Both the position numbers and the translations under genes were made by a program. From positions 1 to 22,789 of the forward strand of contig JAQBQL010000258.1 in assembly GCA_028287035.1 (NCBI GenBank): a DNA stretch of 22,789 bases. The letters run 5' to 3'. Of the stretch, positions 9,853 through 17,764 are shown piece after piece (within the stretch, counting starts at the first letter, position 1; each line of letters begins with the position of its first letter). The DNA is from Labilithrix sp. (lineage in GTDB: Bacteria; Myxococcota; Polyangia; Polyangiales; Polyangiaceae). The notes under the pieces were generated by a model. That model was given only the letters and a program-made list of their open reading frames with translations, had not been told where the DNA came from and did not search any database.

Positions 9853-10713
9853 TCAGGCGGCTAGGTCCACGAGCCGCTCCCCGACGAGGGCTCGGTCTTC
9901 CTCGAACGACGACCCCGCGGCGGCGTACTCCTTCACGAGACGCTTCCGCGTCTTGCTCGTGAGACTCTCGAGGTCCTTCGGGATGGCAACCCAGCGCGTG
10001 CCCTCGGGTACGTGCGTCTTCATCTTCATCTTCGTGCCGATCGCTCGCTCCGCATCGAGATCGCCAGGCACGAATGCGACCGCGAGCGGCTTCTTGGTCG
10101 TGATGAAAGCGTCGGTTGCGTAAAGCGCCTCCGGGTCCTCTTCGTGGTCGGAGTACCCCTCCGCGACGGCATTGGTCCCGAACAGCTCGGTGAGGAGCGC
10201 GCGGACGACATCCCGAAACGACGCAGCCTGAAGCGATCGAGGGCGCGTCTTGACCGCGAGCCGCTCGGCCTGGGCGCCGACCTGCAGAAGACCGAGCGAA
10301 GCAGCGAGCAGGTCGTGCCGTGGCACCTCGGCCGCGCAGCTCGCCACCCTCGAACGAGAAGCCTTGGTCGCGCGCAAGCCCGGCGAGCTCCGCTTCGAGC
10401 TGCGGAGTGAGCCGGCGCGCGTAGCCAAGACGCATGTGCGTCGACCCGAGGTCGGTGACAATGAAAGTGTCGTTACCGTTCGATCCGGCGCGCACGTGAG
10501 CGGTAGGACGTCACCCTCGGCGGCGTGCGCGGGAAGCTCGACCTGGTAGAGCCCGTTCGGCCCTTTTACCCGGACGCGCGCTCCTTGGTCGAGCTTCTCG
10601 CTGAGGATTGCGTGGAGCTCTCGAGCAGTGATCATCGCGTCTCGAGCGTAAGCTGCGCGACCGATGCATGCGAACGTGCGAGCCTCTCGGTCCCGCCTCG
10701 GTGCAGTGGTCAC
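9853..10713 (-). CDS. DUF1828-like protein with two compensating frameshifts
   Basis: As read, this is a 286-aa frame, but its middle third (about 10331-10495) is out of frame. The convincing protein is a composite: frame 1 up to GDVLPLT, frame 2 for the segment with NDTFIVTDLGSTHMRLGYA and QGFSFEGGELRG, then frame 1 again from EVPRHDLLAASLGLLQ to the end. Restoring it needs one base added near 10496 and one removed at the CC at 10330-10331. The restored product, about 260 aa from ATG 10635, has the layout of DUF1828 domain proteins (early beta-rich part with ITDDG-like VTDLGS, then GEL and a helical part). The frame also opens at GTG 10713, sharing GTGA with the hsdS stop. It may be a recently decayed gene or carry two sequencing errors. 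Function of DUF1828 proteins is unknown; they recur near defence and mobile genes. Confidence 0.6.
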   Translation of the reverse strand: MTTAPRRDREARTFACIGRAAYARDAMITARELHAILSEKLDQGARVRVKGPNGLYQVELPAHAAEGDVLPLTCAPDRTVTTLSLSPTSGRRTCVLATRAGSLRSSKRSSPGLRATKASRSRVASCAAEVPRHDLLAASLGLLQVGAQAERLAVKTRPRSLQAASFRDVVRALLTELFGTNAVAEGYSDHEEDPEALYATDAFITTKKPLAVAFVPGDLDAERAIGTKMKMKTHVPEGTRWVAIPKDLESLTSKTRKRLVKEYAAAGSSFEEDRALVGERLVDLAA

Positions 10714-11975
10714 CCGAGGACGTCGTCCGGCTTCACGCGGACCTCACCCGTGAGGAGGACGGACATGAGAGCGGCCTTGACAGTACAAAGAGCCTTGACC
10801 TGTTCGCTTTCAGCGAGGATGCGTGACGCGAAAGCTTCGGCGGCTCCTGCCAGTTGCTCTTGCTCGGCAAGCGACGGAAGCGGAAGCAGGATCGACCGAA
10901 CGTCCTCGCCGTTGACCTTGTACGTGCCATTTGTCGTCTTCGCCCGATCAAGAATCTGTTTGTGGACGATCTCGCTATTCCAAAGAGGCACGAGGTAAGT
11001 CGCTCGCAGCGAGTCCGTCGGGCGAATACGCATCAAGATATCCGGATAGATGCATCCGTCTGGTGGCTGCTCGGAAACGACCCCACAACGTCCGACGAAC
11101 TCGGGATTGCCGTTGCCGCGAACGATGAGGATGTCGCCTTGGCGCACAAGCGCGCTCCGCACCGACTCTGAGGTCGCGTCCGCGTATTTGAGGCTGTCAC
11201 GGATATTTACGCGACCATCGCGCACCGCGCCGATTGAAAACGTAGGCACGCCCGGCGGCATTGCCCGCGACTGCGGCGAGCGCCCGTTCGATGGACCTTC
11301 AGCCAACGCATCGTCGCATCGCACGACGCCCCACGCTTCAGGTATCTCACCGATCTCAGTCTGCTTGAAGCGGGTGTGGCGGCCGGGGATGCCGCGCGTG
11401 AGGAGCTCGGCCATCATGGCCTTCTTCACGACGCCGAGCTGGTCGATGGCTGCCTGACTGGCCTCGATCGCGTCGTCCACGGAGGAGAGGATCGCGGCGA
11501 TCTTCTTCTGCTCACCCAATGGCGGGAGGCAGAGCGGAAGGTTTTCGACGATGCTTGTGTTGATGTTTTTCTGCGTGCCGGGCTGACCTTGGCCGGACAA
11601 CTCGGGCTCTCGATGCTGGAAGACGTAGTACAGGAAGTCGGTCGCAACTCTTTGCGTGTTGAGGTTTTCAAAGTAGACAAATCCGTCATGTATGCAGGCA
11701 TCAATGCCAAGGATGATTGGCTTGCCGATTGTGGCCGCAATGCTCAGCACAAGTTCGCCGGGGCAGAGACGGACGCTCTTCGCGACGCCTTCCGGCGAAA
11801 GATACTGTTTGGTACTCCATAAAACGCGCGACGCCCGGGTTACATCCGAGATGCGGACCCATCCTGGTCCACGATCAGAGAACCACCGCGGGTCCTGAAT
11901 CGGACGCGGCGACGCTCCGCGTCGCACCGTGGTGAGGTGACCAAGGGTCAGGTTTTGCCACCCATCAGGCGTCAT
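10710..11975 (-). CDS. hsdS: Type I restriction enzyme, specificity subunit S
   Basis: The DNA-recognition subunit, 421 aa, of usual length. It has the two-fold plan of HsdS: target recognition domain 1 (about residues 5-150), a central conserved helical region (EQKKIAAILSSVDDAIEASQ then KKAMMAELLTRG, about 163-208), recognition domain 2 (about 210-350, opening at EIGEIPEAWGV), and a second conserved helical region (LPSLAEQEQL then KAALMSVLLTGEV, to 412). The recognition domains are the variable part and set which bipartite sequence is methylated; I cannot predict it. The ATG at 11975 lies inside the hsdM 3' end (11-nt overlap) with AAGGAG 7 nt upstream, a clear start. The stop overlaps the next gene as GTGA. 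The subunit appears intact. Confidence 0.95.
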   Translation of the reverse strand: MTPDGWQNLTLGHLTTVRRGASPRPIQDPRWFSDRGPGWVRISDVTRASRVLWSTKQYLSPEGVAKSVRLCPGELVLSIAATIGKPIILGIDACIHDGFVYFENLNTQRVATDFLYYVFQHREPELSGQGQPGTQKNINTSIVENLPLCLPPLGEQKKIAAILSSVDDAIEASQAAIDQLGVVKKAMMAELLTRGIPGRHTRFKQTEIGEIPEAWGVVRCDDALAEGPSNGRSPQSRAMPPGVPTFSIGAVRDGRVNIRDSLKYADATSESVRSALVRQGDILIVRGNGNPEFVGRCGVVSEQPPDGCIYPDILMRIRPTDSLRATYLVPLWNSEIVHKQILDRAKTTNGTYKVNGEDVRSILLPLPSLAEQEQLAGAAEAFASRILAESEQVKALCTVKAALMSVLLTGEVRVKPDDVLG

Positions 11976-13803
11976 ACCCGAGCTCCTTCAGGTAGGCGTT
12001 CATCCGGGCTTCTGCATCGCTGCGCCTCGCTTCCAGTTCGCGCAGCTTCGTGAGCGCATGCACCACGTCGACCTTCACTGCCGCGTCAGCGGTCTCCACG
12101 TAGCGCGACATGTTGAGGTTCCAATCGTTCTTCGCGATCTCCTCGAGAGGCACGACGCGGGCGTACTTCTCCACGTGCATGAAGGCATGGAAGGTCGCCG
12201 CAATCTTCGTCACGTCCTCTTCACGCAGGAAGTTCTGCGCGGAGCCTTCTCTGAACTCGCGCGATCCCTCGATGAAGATCACCTTGTTCTTCCGGTCCGC
12301 CTTCTTCGCCTTGTTAAACACGAGCACCGCCGCAGGGATACCCGTGCCGTAGAACAAGTTCGACGGAAGGCCAATGACCGCCTCGACGAGATCCTCCTCG
12401 AGAATGCCCTTCCGGATCTCCCCCTCGGCGGCCCCGCGGAACAGCACACCGTGCGGCACCACGACGCCGATCATTCCCTTCTCGTTCGTCGTCGCGATCA
12501 TGTGCTGCACGAACGCGAGATCGCCCTTCCCCTTCGGAGGCACACCGAACCGGAAGCGACCATGCGGGTCGTGCTCGGCGAGCTCACGGCCCCAGTCCTC
12601 CAGTGAGAACGGCGGGTTGGCGATTGTCCGGTCGAAGAGCATCAGGCCGTCTGCCGTGCGCAGCTTCGGGTCACGGATCGTGTCGCCTTTCTCGATGCGC
12701 GCGTCGGAGAGGCCATGCAGGAGAACGTTCATCTTCGCGATGGCCCACGTGCCCAGGTTCTTCTCCTGGCCAAAGAGCGAGAGATTTTTCGGATTCTTGC
12801 CGTGCCGCTCGAGGTAGTGCGCGCACTCGATGAGCATGCCGCCCGACCCAACCGTCGGGTCGCAGATCCGCATCTTCTCGGTGGGCGCCAGAATCTCGAC
12901 GATCAGCTTGACGACGCCGCGCGGGGTGTAGAACTCCCCACCCTTCTTGCCGGCGTCGTCCGCGAACTTGCTTATCAAGTACTCGTAGGCGCGGCCGAGC
13001 ATGTCCGGCTCGGAGAGGTTTGCGTTCCGGAGATCGAGCTTCGAGAAATGCTGCACGAGACGCGCGAGCACGTTGTCGCGGTTGCGGCTGTCGCCGAGCT
13101 TCCGCTCGTCGTTGAAGTCGATCCCCGAGAGCACGCCCTCGAGCGCCGACGCGTTCGACTCTTCGAGGAGGGCGGCGGCCTTGTTCAGCGTCTCACCAAG
13201 GTTCGTCGCCGTTCGCTGGATCTCTGCCCAGCGCGCTCTCTTCGGGACGAAGAAGTCGTGCTCGTCGGGGTCCTCCATGTCCGCGCCGCGAACGTCCTTC
13301 AGGGCATCGCACTCCTCCTCGAAGCGGTCCGACAGCCGCTTCAAGAACAGCATGCCGAAGATGAAGCTCTTGTAGTCGCTCGAGTCGATGGAGCCGCGCA
13401 GGATGTCGGCGGCCGACCAGAGGTGGCGTTCGAGCTTGTCGAGCGTCAGCTTCTCACCGGCAGCAATCTCGACGGGCTCGACCGCGACGGTCTTCGCGCC
13501 GCCGCTCTTCTTGCTCGCGGGCGGCGCCTCCGACGGCGTGCTTCCCTTCCCCACCAGACGCTCGACGAGCAAGCTCTTCTCGCGCCCGCCATCATCCAGC
13601 CCCGCCCCCCGGCAGAGCTCCTTGAGCCGATCACGCGAGAGATCGGTCAGGTACTCGCCGAGCTTCACCCGCCGCGCGGCCGAGAGCGCTTCGACGAGAG
13701 CCGTCTTCGCCCGCTTGTCCGCGACCTCCACCTCGAACATCGACGCCATCGCGACCAGCTCGTCGCGCGAGAGCTGCTCGAGAACCACACGCTTCTGCAT
13801 CAT
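11965..13803 (-). CDS. hsdM: Type I restriction enzyme, methyltransferase subunit M, with N-terminal SAP-like repeats
   Basis: The adenine-N6 methyltransferase subunit, 612 aa from the ATG at 13803. From about residue 108 it is a standard HsdM: helical N-terminal domain (LERHLWSAADILRG), GGEFYTPRGVV (289-299), SAM-binding motif I DPTVGSGGM (315-323) and catalytic NPPF (396-399). The first ~85 residues are unusual: two similar units, LEQLSRDELVAMASMFEVEV and LTDLSRDRLKELCRGAGLDD, each followed by a K/E-rich helix ending in LVEAL or LVERL. This is the helix-loop-helix plan of SAP DNA-binding domains. A low-complexity linker (PPASKKSGGAK) joins them to the enzyme. The frame opens earlier at a TTG (13842); neither start has a good ribosome binding site. 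It is the first gene of the R-M operon, 67 nt after a membrane glycosyltransferase gene on the same strand. Confidence 0.93.
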   Translation of the reverse strand: MMQKRVVLEQLSRDELVAMASMFEVEVADKRAKTALVEALSAARRVKLGEYLTDLSRDRLKELCRGAGLDDGGREKSLLVERLVGKGSTPSEAPPASKKSGGAKTVAVEPVEIAAGEKLTLDKLERHLWSAADILRGSIDSSDYKSFIFGMLFLKRLSDRFEEECDALKDVRGADMEDPDEHDFFVPKRARWAEIQRTATNLGETLNKAAALLEESNASALEGVLSGIDFNDERKLGDSRNRDNVLARLVQHFSKLDLRNANLSEPDMLGRAYEYLISKFADDAGKKGGEFYTPRGVVKLIVEILAPTEKMRICDPTVGSGGMLIECAHYLERHGKNPKNLSLFGQEKNLGTWAIAKMNVLLHGLSDARIEKGDTIRDPKLRTADGLMLFDRTIANPPFSLEDWGRELAEHDPHGRFRFGVPPKGKGDLAFVQHMIATTNEKGMIGVVVPHGVLFRGAAEGEIRKGILEEDLVEAVIGLPSNLFYGTGIPAAVLVFNKAKKADRKNKVIFIEGSREFREGSAQNFLREEDVTKIAATFHAFMHVEKYARVVPLEEIAKNDWNLNMSRYVETADAAVKVDVVHALTKLRELEARRSDAEARMNAYLKELGYDA

Positions 13804-13870
13804 CGTTCGCTGGAGGGTACGGCGGCTCCGCGACCCTAGCAACGCTGCCCGCCGGGCGCCCCGCCAGCGC

Positions 13871-15829
13871 TCACTGCACGCGGCGGAACACGTTCCCCGC
13901 GCCTTCTGCCTCGAGCACGCCGACCCACTGCCAGCCCGTCCCCGGATGGGCGATCTGCCCGTGCAGCGTCGTGCCGTTCCGCGTGTAGATCCACTTCGCG
14001 CCGACGCGGTTCGCCTCGGCGAGCGGGTCGTTGCCCTGCAGCCACACCACGCGGTTCGAGAAATCGTTGTTCCAGAGCAGCGCCGGATAATCGAGATAGT
14101 CGAACCCGACCACGTCGCCGGGGCCGAGCTCCTTCTCGCGGGCGAGGCCGGTGGTGCCGACGATCGGGCTGATCATCTGCCCGCCCTTGAGATCCATCAC
14201 CTCGCGCTCGGGATATGGCGTCTTCAGCCAGTGCGCGATCTCCGCCGCGTCGTAGAGGTAGAGCATCGTCATCTTGCGCGGCACCCAGTACGCGAGGAGC
14301 AGCGCGCCGAGCTGCGCGAAGAGCGCCGCGTCGGCGACGAGCCGCTTGCCGCGTCCCGCGCCGGCCATCCAGCACAGGCAGCCCAGCATCATGCCGACCG
14401 ACGGGATGTGGTACCGCGCGATGAACAGCGCCGGCGTCAGCGCGAGCGACGCGAAGGCGCACAGCGCGAGGATCATCGTGCCGCTGACGAGCTCGTCGGA
14501 GGGGCCGCTCCGGCGGAAGCGGAGGGTCGTCGCGAAGACGCTCTCGAGCCACCGCACGAAGACGACGAGCATCGCCAGCGCGCACAGCGGGAGCACCACC
14601 CAGGCCCACGGGAAGCCGTAGTCGTTCACCTGCCACGAGTGGCCGGGCCCCATCGCGGTGAACGGCGCCGAGGTCATCTTCCGGTAGAAGACGTCGAACG
14701 GGTCGTTGATGCTGATGCCCATGCCGGGCTTCTGCGGGTCGACGGGCAACGCGCCCGGCCAGTGGATGTGCCACTTCGGGTTGTCGTAGGCGACGGTCGG
14801 CCAGAGTGGGTTGTGGAAGTGCAGCCAGTTGCGCAGGTACGTCACCGCCTGCATGCCGAGCACCGCGGCCGCGCCGAGCAGCACCGCGAGCGCCGACCAC
14901 GCGCGCCCGAGCGACCGGGTGCGCCGGAGGATGCGCACGAGCACGTAGAGGGAGAGGAGCCCGATCGGGACCACCGACCAGATCTTCGCGCCCGCCGCGA
15001 GGGTGAGCCCGAGGATGCCGAAGAACGCCGCGTGCCGATCGAGCTTGGGCTGCGTGACGAAGTAGGCGGCGGCGAGGAGCAGCGCGGCGCTCTGCGGGTC
15101 GACCATCGTGGTCTGCACGAGCCGCAGGAAGCCGGGCATCAGCATCAGCGCGCACGCGACGGCGACGCTCGTGACGATGTCGCGCGTGTACCGCCGTGCG
15201 AGCGCGAACACGCTCGCCACCAGCAGCGGCATGAACACGACGTTCCCGAGCTCGATGACCCGCCGGCCGCCGTAGATGGCGAACCAGAGCTGGGTCATCT
15301 CGCAGAGGCGATGCACGCCGTTGACGCCCTGCAGCGGGGGCGGGAGCGGCACCACCGCGAACCCGTGGTTCTGGATCGTGAACCCGGTGATCGGCTCGTG
15401 GTACCAGAGCGTGTCCCAGTCGCGCCAGGCGGGCGCCAGGTAGCTCACCACGATCATGTACGGGAAGAGCAGCGCGCTCAGGGTCGCGCCGACCGTCAGG
15501 AGCGAGCGCGTCTGCCACGTGCGCCGGATGGCGTCGAACGGCAGGAACGCGAGGGAGCCGACGCGGCGGAGGAGCGCGCGCACGTTGCCGTGGACATCCT
15601 CGCCGCGGAGCGCCAGCGTGAGGAGCACGAGGCTCTCGATCACCGCCGCGAAGGCGAGGGCCCCGCGCGTGAGGTGCCCGGTCAGGCCGAGGAGGTAGAT
15701 CGGCGCGATGACGAGGGCGTTGAAGACGAGGCTCGCGGCGATCACCGCCTCGGCGCGGCTGCGCATCCGCCGCGTCACCGCGATCGACGCGACGAGCACG
15801 AGGGCGGTGAGGAGGACGAGCGCCACCAT
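13871..15829 (-). CDS. Multi-pass membrane glycosyltransferase-like protein (GT-C fold)
   Basis: A 652-aa integral membrane protein with many hydrophobic segments from residue 1 to about 560 and a short soluble C-terminal part (about 570-652). In the first large periplasmic loop it carries AWRDWDTLWYHEP (134-146), matching the WD-x-YH-P signature of GT-C-type enzymes that take sugars from polyprenyl-phosphate donors; D137 and D139 are candidate catalytic acids. Later loops contain NWLHFHNPLWPT and HIHWPGALPVDP. Substrate cannot be read from sequence. It is divergent from the GT2 gene, 53 nt apart, which may make its lipid-linked donor. The ATG at 15829 has no clear Shine-Dalgarno, but the hydrophobic N-terminus supports it. 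GC content and codon bias are very high; long open frames on the opposite strand here are shadows. Confidence 0.8.
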   Translation of the reverse strand: MVALVLLTALVLVASIAVTRRMRSRAEAVIAASLVFNALVIAPIYLLGLTGHLTRGALAFAAVIESLVLLTLALRGEDVHGNVRALLRRVGSLAFLPFDAIRRTWQTRSLLTVGATLSALLFPYMIVVSYLAPAWRDWDTLWYHEPITGFTIQNHGFAVVPLPPPLQGVNGVHRLCEMTQLWFAIYGGRRVIELGNVVFMPLLVASVFALARRYTRDIVTSVAVACALMLMPGFLRLVQTTMVDPQSAALLLAAAYFVTQPKLDRHAAFFGILGLTLAAGAKIWSVVPIGLLSLYVLVRILRRTRSLGRAWSALAVLLGAAAVLGMQAVTYLRNWLHFHNPLWPTVAYDNPKWHIHWPGALPVDPQKPGMGISINDPFDVFYRKMTSAPFTAMGPGHSWQVNDYGFPWAWVVLPLCALAMLVVFVRWLESVFATTLRFRRSGPSDELVSGTMILALCAFASLALTPALFIARYHIPSVGMMLGCLCWMAGAGRGKRLVADAALFAQLGALLLAYWVPRKMTMLYLYDAAEIAHWLKTPYPEREVMDLKGGQMISPIVGTTGLAREKELGPGDVVGFDYLDYPALLWNNDFSNRVVWLQGNDPLAEANRVGAKWIYTRNGTTLHGQIAHPGTGWQWVGVLEAEGAGNVFRRVQ

Positions 15830-15844
15830 TTGGGGGGCCGGAGG

Positions 15845-15860
15845 CTACCATCTGTGGTAG
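15845..15860. promoter_or_regulatory. Inverted repeat CTACCA-N4-TGGTAG between divergent glycan genes
   Basis: Perfect 6-bp arms (15845-15850 and 15855-15860) around TCTG, in the 53-nt gap between the GT-C-like gene and the GT2 gene. It is well placed for a repressor or activator acting on both promoters; in RNA it would form a short hairpin in the GT2 leader. Confidence 0.35.
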
Positions 15861-15882
15861 TGGTCTCGCCGCGAAGAAGCTG

Positions 15883-16719
15883 ATGAAGATCGCGTTCGCC
15901 TGCCCCGCGCTCAACGAAGAGACCCTCCTCCCGAAGACGGTCGAGCGCACGCTCCACATGATGGACCTGATGGTCATCATCGACGACGGCAGCACCGACC
16001 GCACCGGCGCCATCGCCGAGGAGCTGAAGAAGCAGTTCCCCGACAAGATCCACGTCATCCATCACCCGAAGAACAAGGGGATCGGCGGCGCGGTGAAGAG
16101 CGCGTTCCACTGGCTGCGCGACAACCGGCCCGACATGGACGCGATGGGCGTCATCGCCTCCGACAACCAGTGCGAGCCCGCGCTGGTGGAGCGCTTCCGC
16201 CAGGTGCTCGAGCACATGCCCGACATCGACGTCGTGAAGGGCAACCGCTTCATGCACCCCGAGTCGCTGCACGAGATGCCGCGCTTCCGTTACTACGGGA
16301 ACCTCGGCGTCTCGTTCGTGATGCAGTTCGCGCTCGGCTTCTGGGGCATGGAAGACCCGCTGCACGGGTACTTCCTGTCGCGCGCCAGCGTCATCCGCGA
16401 GATGAACCTCGACGCGGTGGCCGACGGCTACGACCTCGAGAACACGATGATGGCCGAGTTCCGCCGCCTCCGCGCGACGTTCGCGCTCGTGGCGAGCCCG
16501 TCGCACTACGGCGAGGCCGTGTCGAAGATCGTCTACAAGACGCAGATCCCGCGCACCATCGCGACGGTCGGGTCGCTCGTCGCGCGACGCGCCGCCGCCG
16601 GTCCCGATCGCCTCGGCATGGCGCTGCTGCTCCTCTCGGTGCCGACGCTCGGGGCGACGCTGCCCTTCGCGGTGCTGCGCCTCCGCAGCACCAGCCCGAA
16701 GGTCACGAAGCTTCCCTAG
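15883..16719 (+). CDS. Family 2 glycosyltransferase, polyprenyl-phosphate-sugar synthase-like
   Basis: A 278-aa GT-A fold enzyme. It opens with MKIAFACPALNEETLL, has the nucleotide-sugar motif IIDDGSTDRTG (D34, D35), the KNKGIGGAVKSAF segment typical of DPM1-like synthases, and ASDNQCEP (93-99) at the metal site where most members have DAD. The DNQ form replaces the last acidic residue of DxD but keeps the first. A hydrophobic stretch near residues 236-255 may anchor it to the membrane. Such enzymes move a sugar from UDP/GDP to polyprenyl phosphate, feeding GT-C enzymes like the neighbours. The ATG at 15883 has GAAGAAG upstream. It converges with the Gfo/Idh gene; the two stop codons share the palindrome CTAG. 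Confidence 0.85.
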   Translation: MKIAFACPALNEETLLPKTVERTLHMMDLMVIIDDGSTDRTGAIAEELKKQFPDKIHVIHHPKNKGIGGAVKSAFHWLRDNRPDMDAMGVIASDNQCEPALVERFRQVLEHMPDIDVVKGNRFMHPESLHEMPRFRYYGNLGVSFVMQFALGFWGMEDPLHGYFLSRASVIREMNLDAVADGYDLENTMMAEFRRLRATFALVASPSHYGEAVSKIVYKTQIPRTIATVGSLVARRAAAGPDRLGMALLLLSVPTLGATLPFAVLRLRSTSPKVTKLP

Positions 16720-17729
16720 AAGCTGATGCGGGCGCCCTGGGACTTGAGGCTGCGGTCGGCGGCCTCGAGGATGCGCACGATCCGGAGGCCCGAGGCGCCG
16801 TCGGTCAGCGAGCGCTTCTTCTCGCGGACGCACTCGGCGAAGTGCTTCACCATCGTCTGCAGCGGCTCGGCCTGCTCGATGTGCGGGCTCCACACGTCGC
16901 CCGTCCGGTAGTTGATGAGGATGCCACGCCGCGCCTCGGCGTCCTCCGACGTCGTGATGCCGCGGTCGTAGACCTTCACGCGCTCCGACGCGTCGAGGTC
17001 GTTCCACACCACGCTCTGGCGGAGGCCGCCGACGATGAAGCTTCGCACCTTCACCGGCGACAGCCAGTTGACGTGGAAGCTCGCCAGCAGCCCCTCGCCG
17101 AAGTCGAGGTTCAGGTGCGCCACGTCCTCGAGGTCAGTCGACCCCCGCGTGTGGCAGGCGCCGACCGCCGAGAGGCTGAGCGGAAGGCGGCCGAGGAGAT
17201 AGTCGACGATCGAGAGATCGTGAGGAGCGAGGTCCCACACCACGTTCACGTCGTGCTGGAACATGCCGAGGTTGATGCGGACGCCGTCGATGTAACAGAG
17301 CTCGCCGAGCTCGCCGGCGTCGTGGAGGTCACGGATCTTCCGCACCGACGGGCTGTACACGAACGTGTGATCGACCATCAGCGTGAGGCCGAGGCGGTCG
17401 GCGAGCTCCACCATCCGCTCCGCGCCTTCGACCGAGTCGGCGAACGGCTTCTCGACGAGCACGTGCTTGCCGGCCTCGAGCGCCTTCAGCGCGAACGGCG
17501 CGTGCGTGCGCACCGGCGTCGCGATCGCGACCGCGTCGATGTCGCGTCGGCGGAGGAGCGCGTCGACGTCGGTCTCCTTCGCGACCGACGGGTACGGCGC
17601 GAGCACCTTGTCGAGCCGCGCCGTGCTCTGGTCACACACCGCGACGAGCCTCGTGTCCGGGCACGTCACGAAGTTGCGGATCAGGTTCGGGCCCCAGTAG
17701 CCCGCACCGATGACGGCGACGGAGAGCAC
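16716..17729 (-). CDS. Gfo/Idh/MocA-family sugar oxidoreductase
   Basis: A 337-aa NAD(P)-dependent dehydrogenase. The N-terminal Rossmann fold shows AVIGAGYWGPNLIRNF (5-20); the family lysine is in EKPFA (K94); and WDLAPHDLSIVDYLLG (about 165-180) supplies the conserved catalytic His170. The C-terminal part is the usual alpha/beta substrate domain. The best start is GTG 17729, with GAGG 6 nt upstream; a TTG at 17732 in frame is the alternative. It directly follows a DegT/DnrJ aminotransferase (35-nt gap), the classical partner: oxidation of a nucleotide-sugar hydroxyl to a keto group, then transamination. The pair resembles WbpB/WbpE, which act at C3 of UDP-GlcNAc-uronate, but the exact substrate is inference. 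Confidence 0.9.
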   Translation of the reverse strand: MLSVAVIGAGYWGPNLIRNFVTCPDTRLVAVCDQSTARLDKVLAPYPSVAKETDVDALLRRRDIDAVAIATPVRTHAPFALKALEAGKHVLVEKPFADSVEGAERMVELADRLGLTLMVDHTFVYSPSVRKIRDLHDAGELGELCYIDGVRINLGMFQHDVNVVWDLAPHDLSIVDYLLGRLPLSLSAVGACHTRGSTDLEDVAHLNLDFGEGLLASFHVNWLSPVKVRSFIVGGLRQSVVWNDLDASERVKVYDRGITTSEDAEARRGILINYRTGDVWSPHIEQAEPLQTMVKHFAECVREKKRSLTDGASGLRIVRILEAADRSLKSQGARISF

Positions 17730-17764
17730 CAACGACCTCTACCGCATCGCGCGGCGAAGGCCAA

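Noticed and set aside
9758..10495. Separate 245-aa gene in the second frame of the DUF1828-like region
   Set aside because: Only its first ~55 residues look like protein; after 10331 it becomes Arg-rich shadow while frame 1 resumes sensible sequence, so it is one frameshifted gene.
13388..15883. Long plus-strand open frame (831 codons) opposite hsdM 5' end and the GT-C-like gene
   Set aside because: Extremely rich in Arg/His/Glu with no domain; it is the antisense shadow of high-GC genes on the minus strand that have clear motifs.
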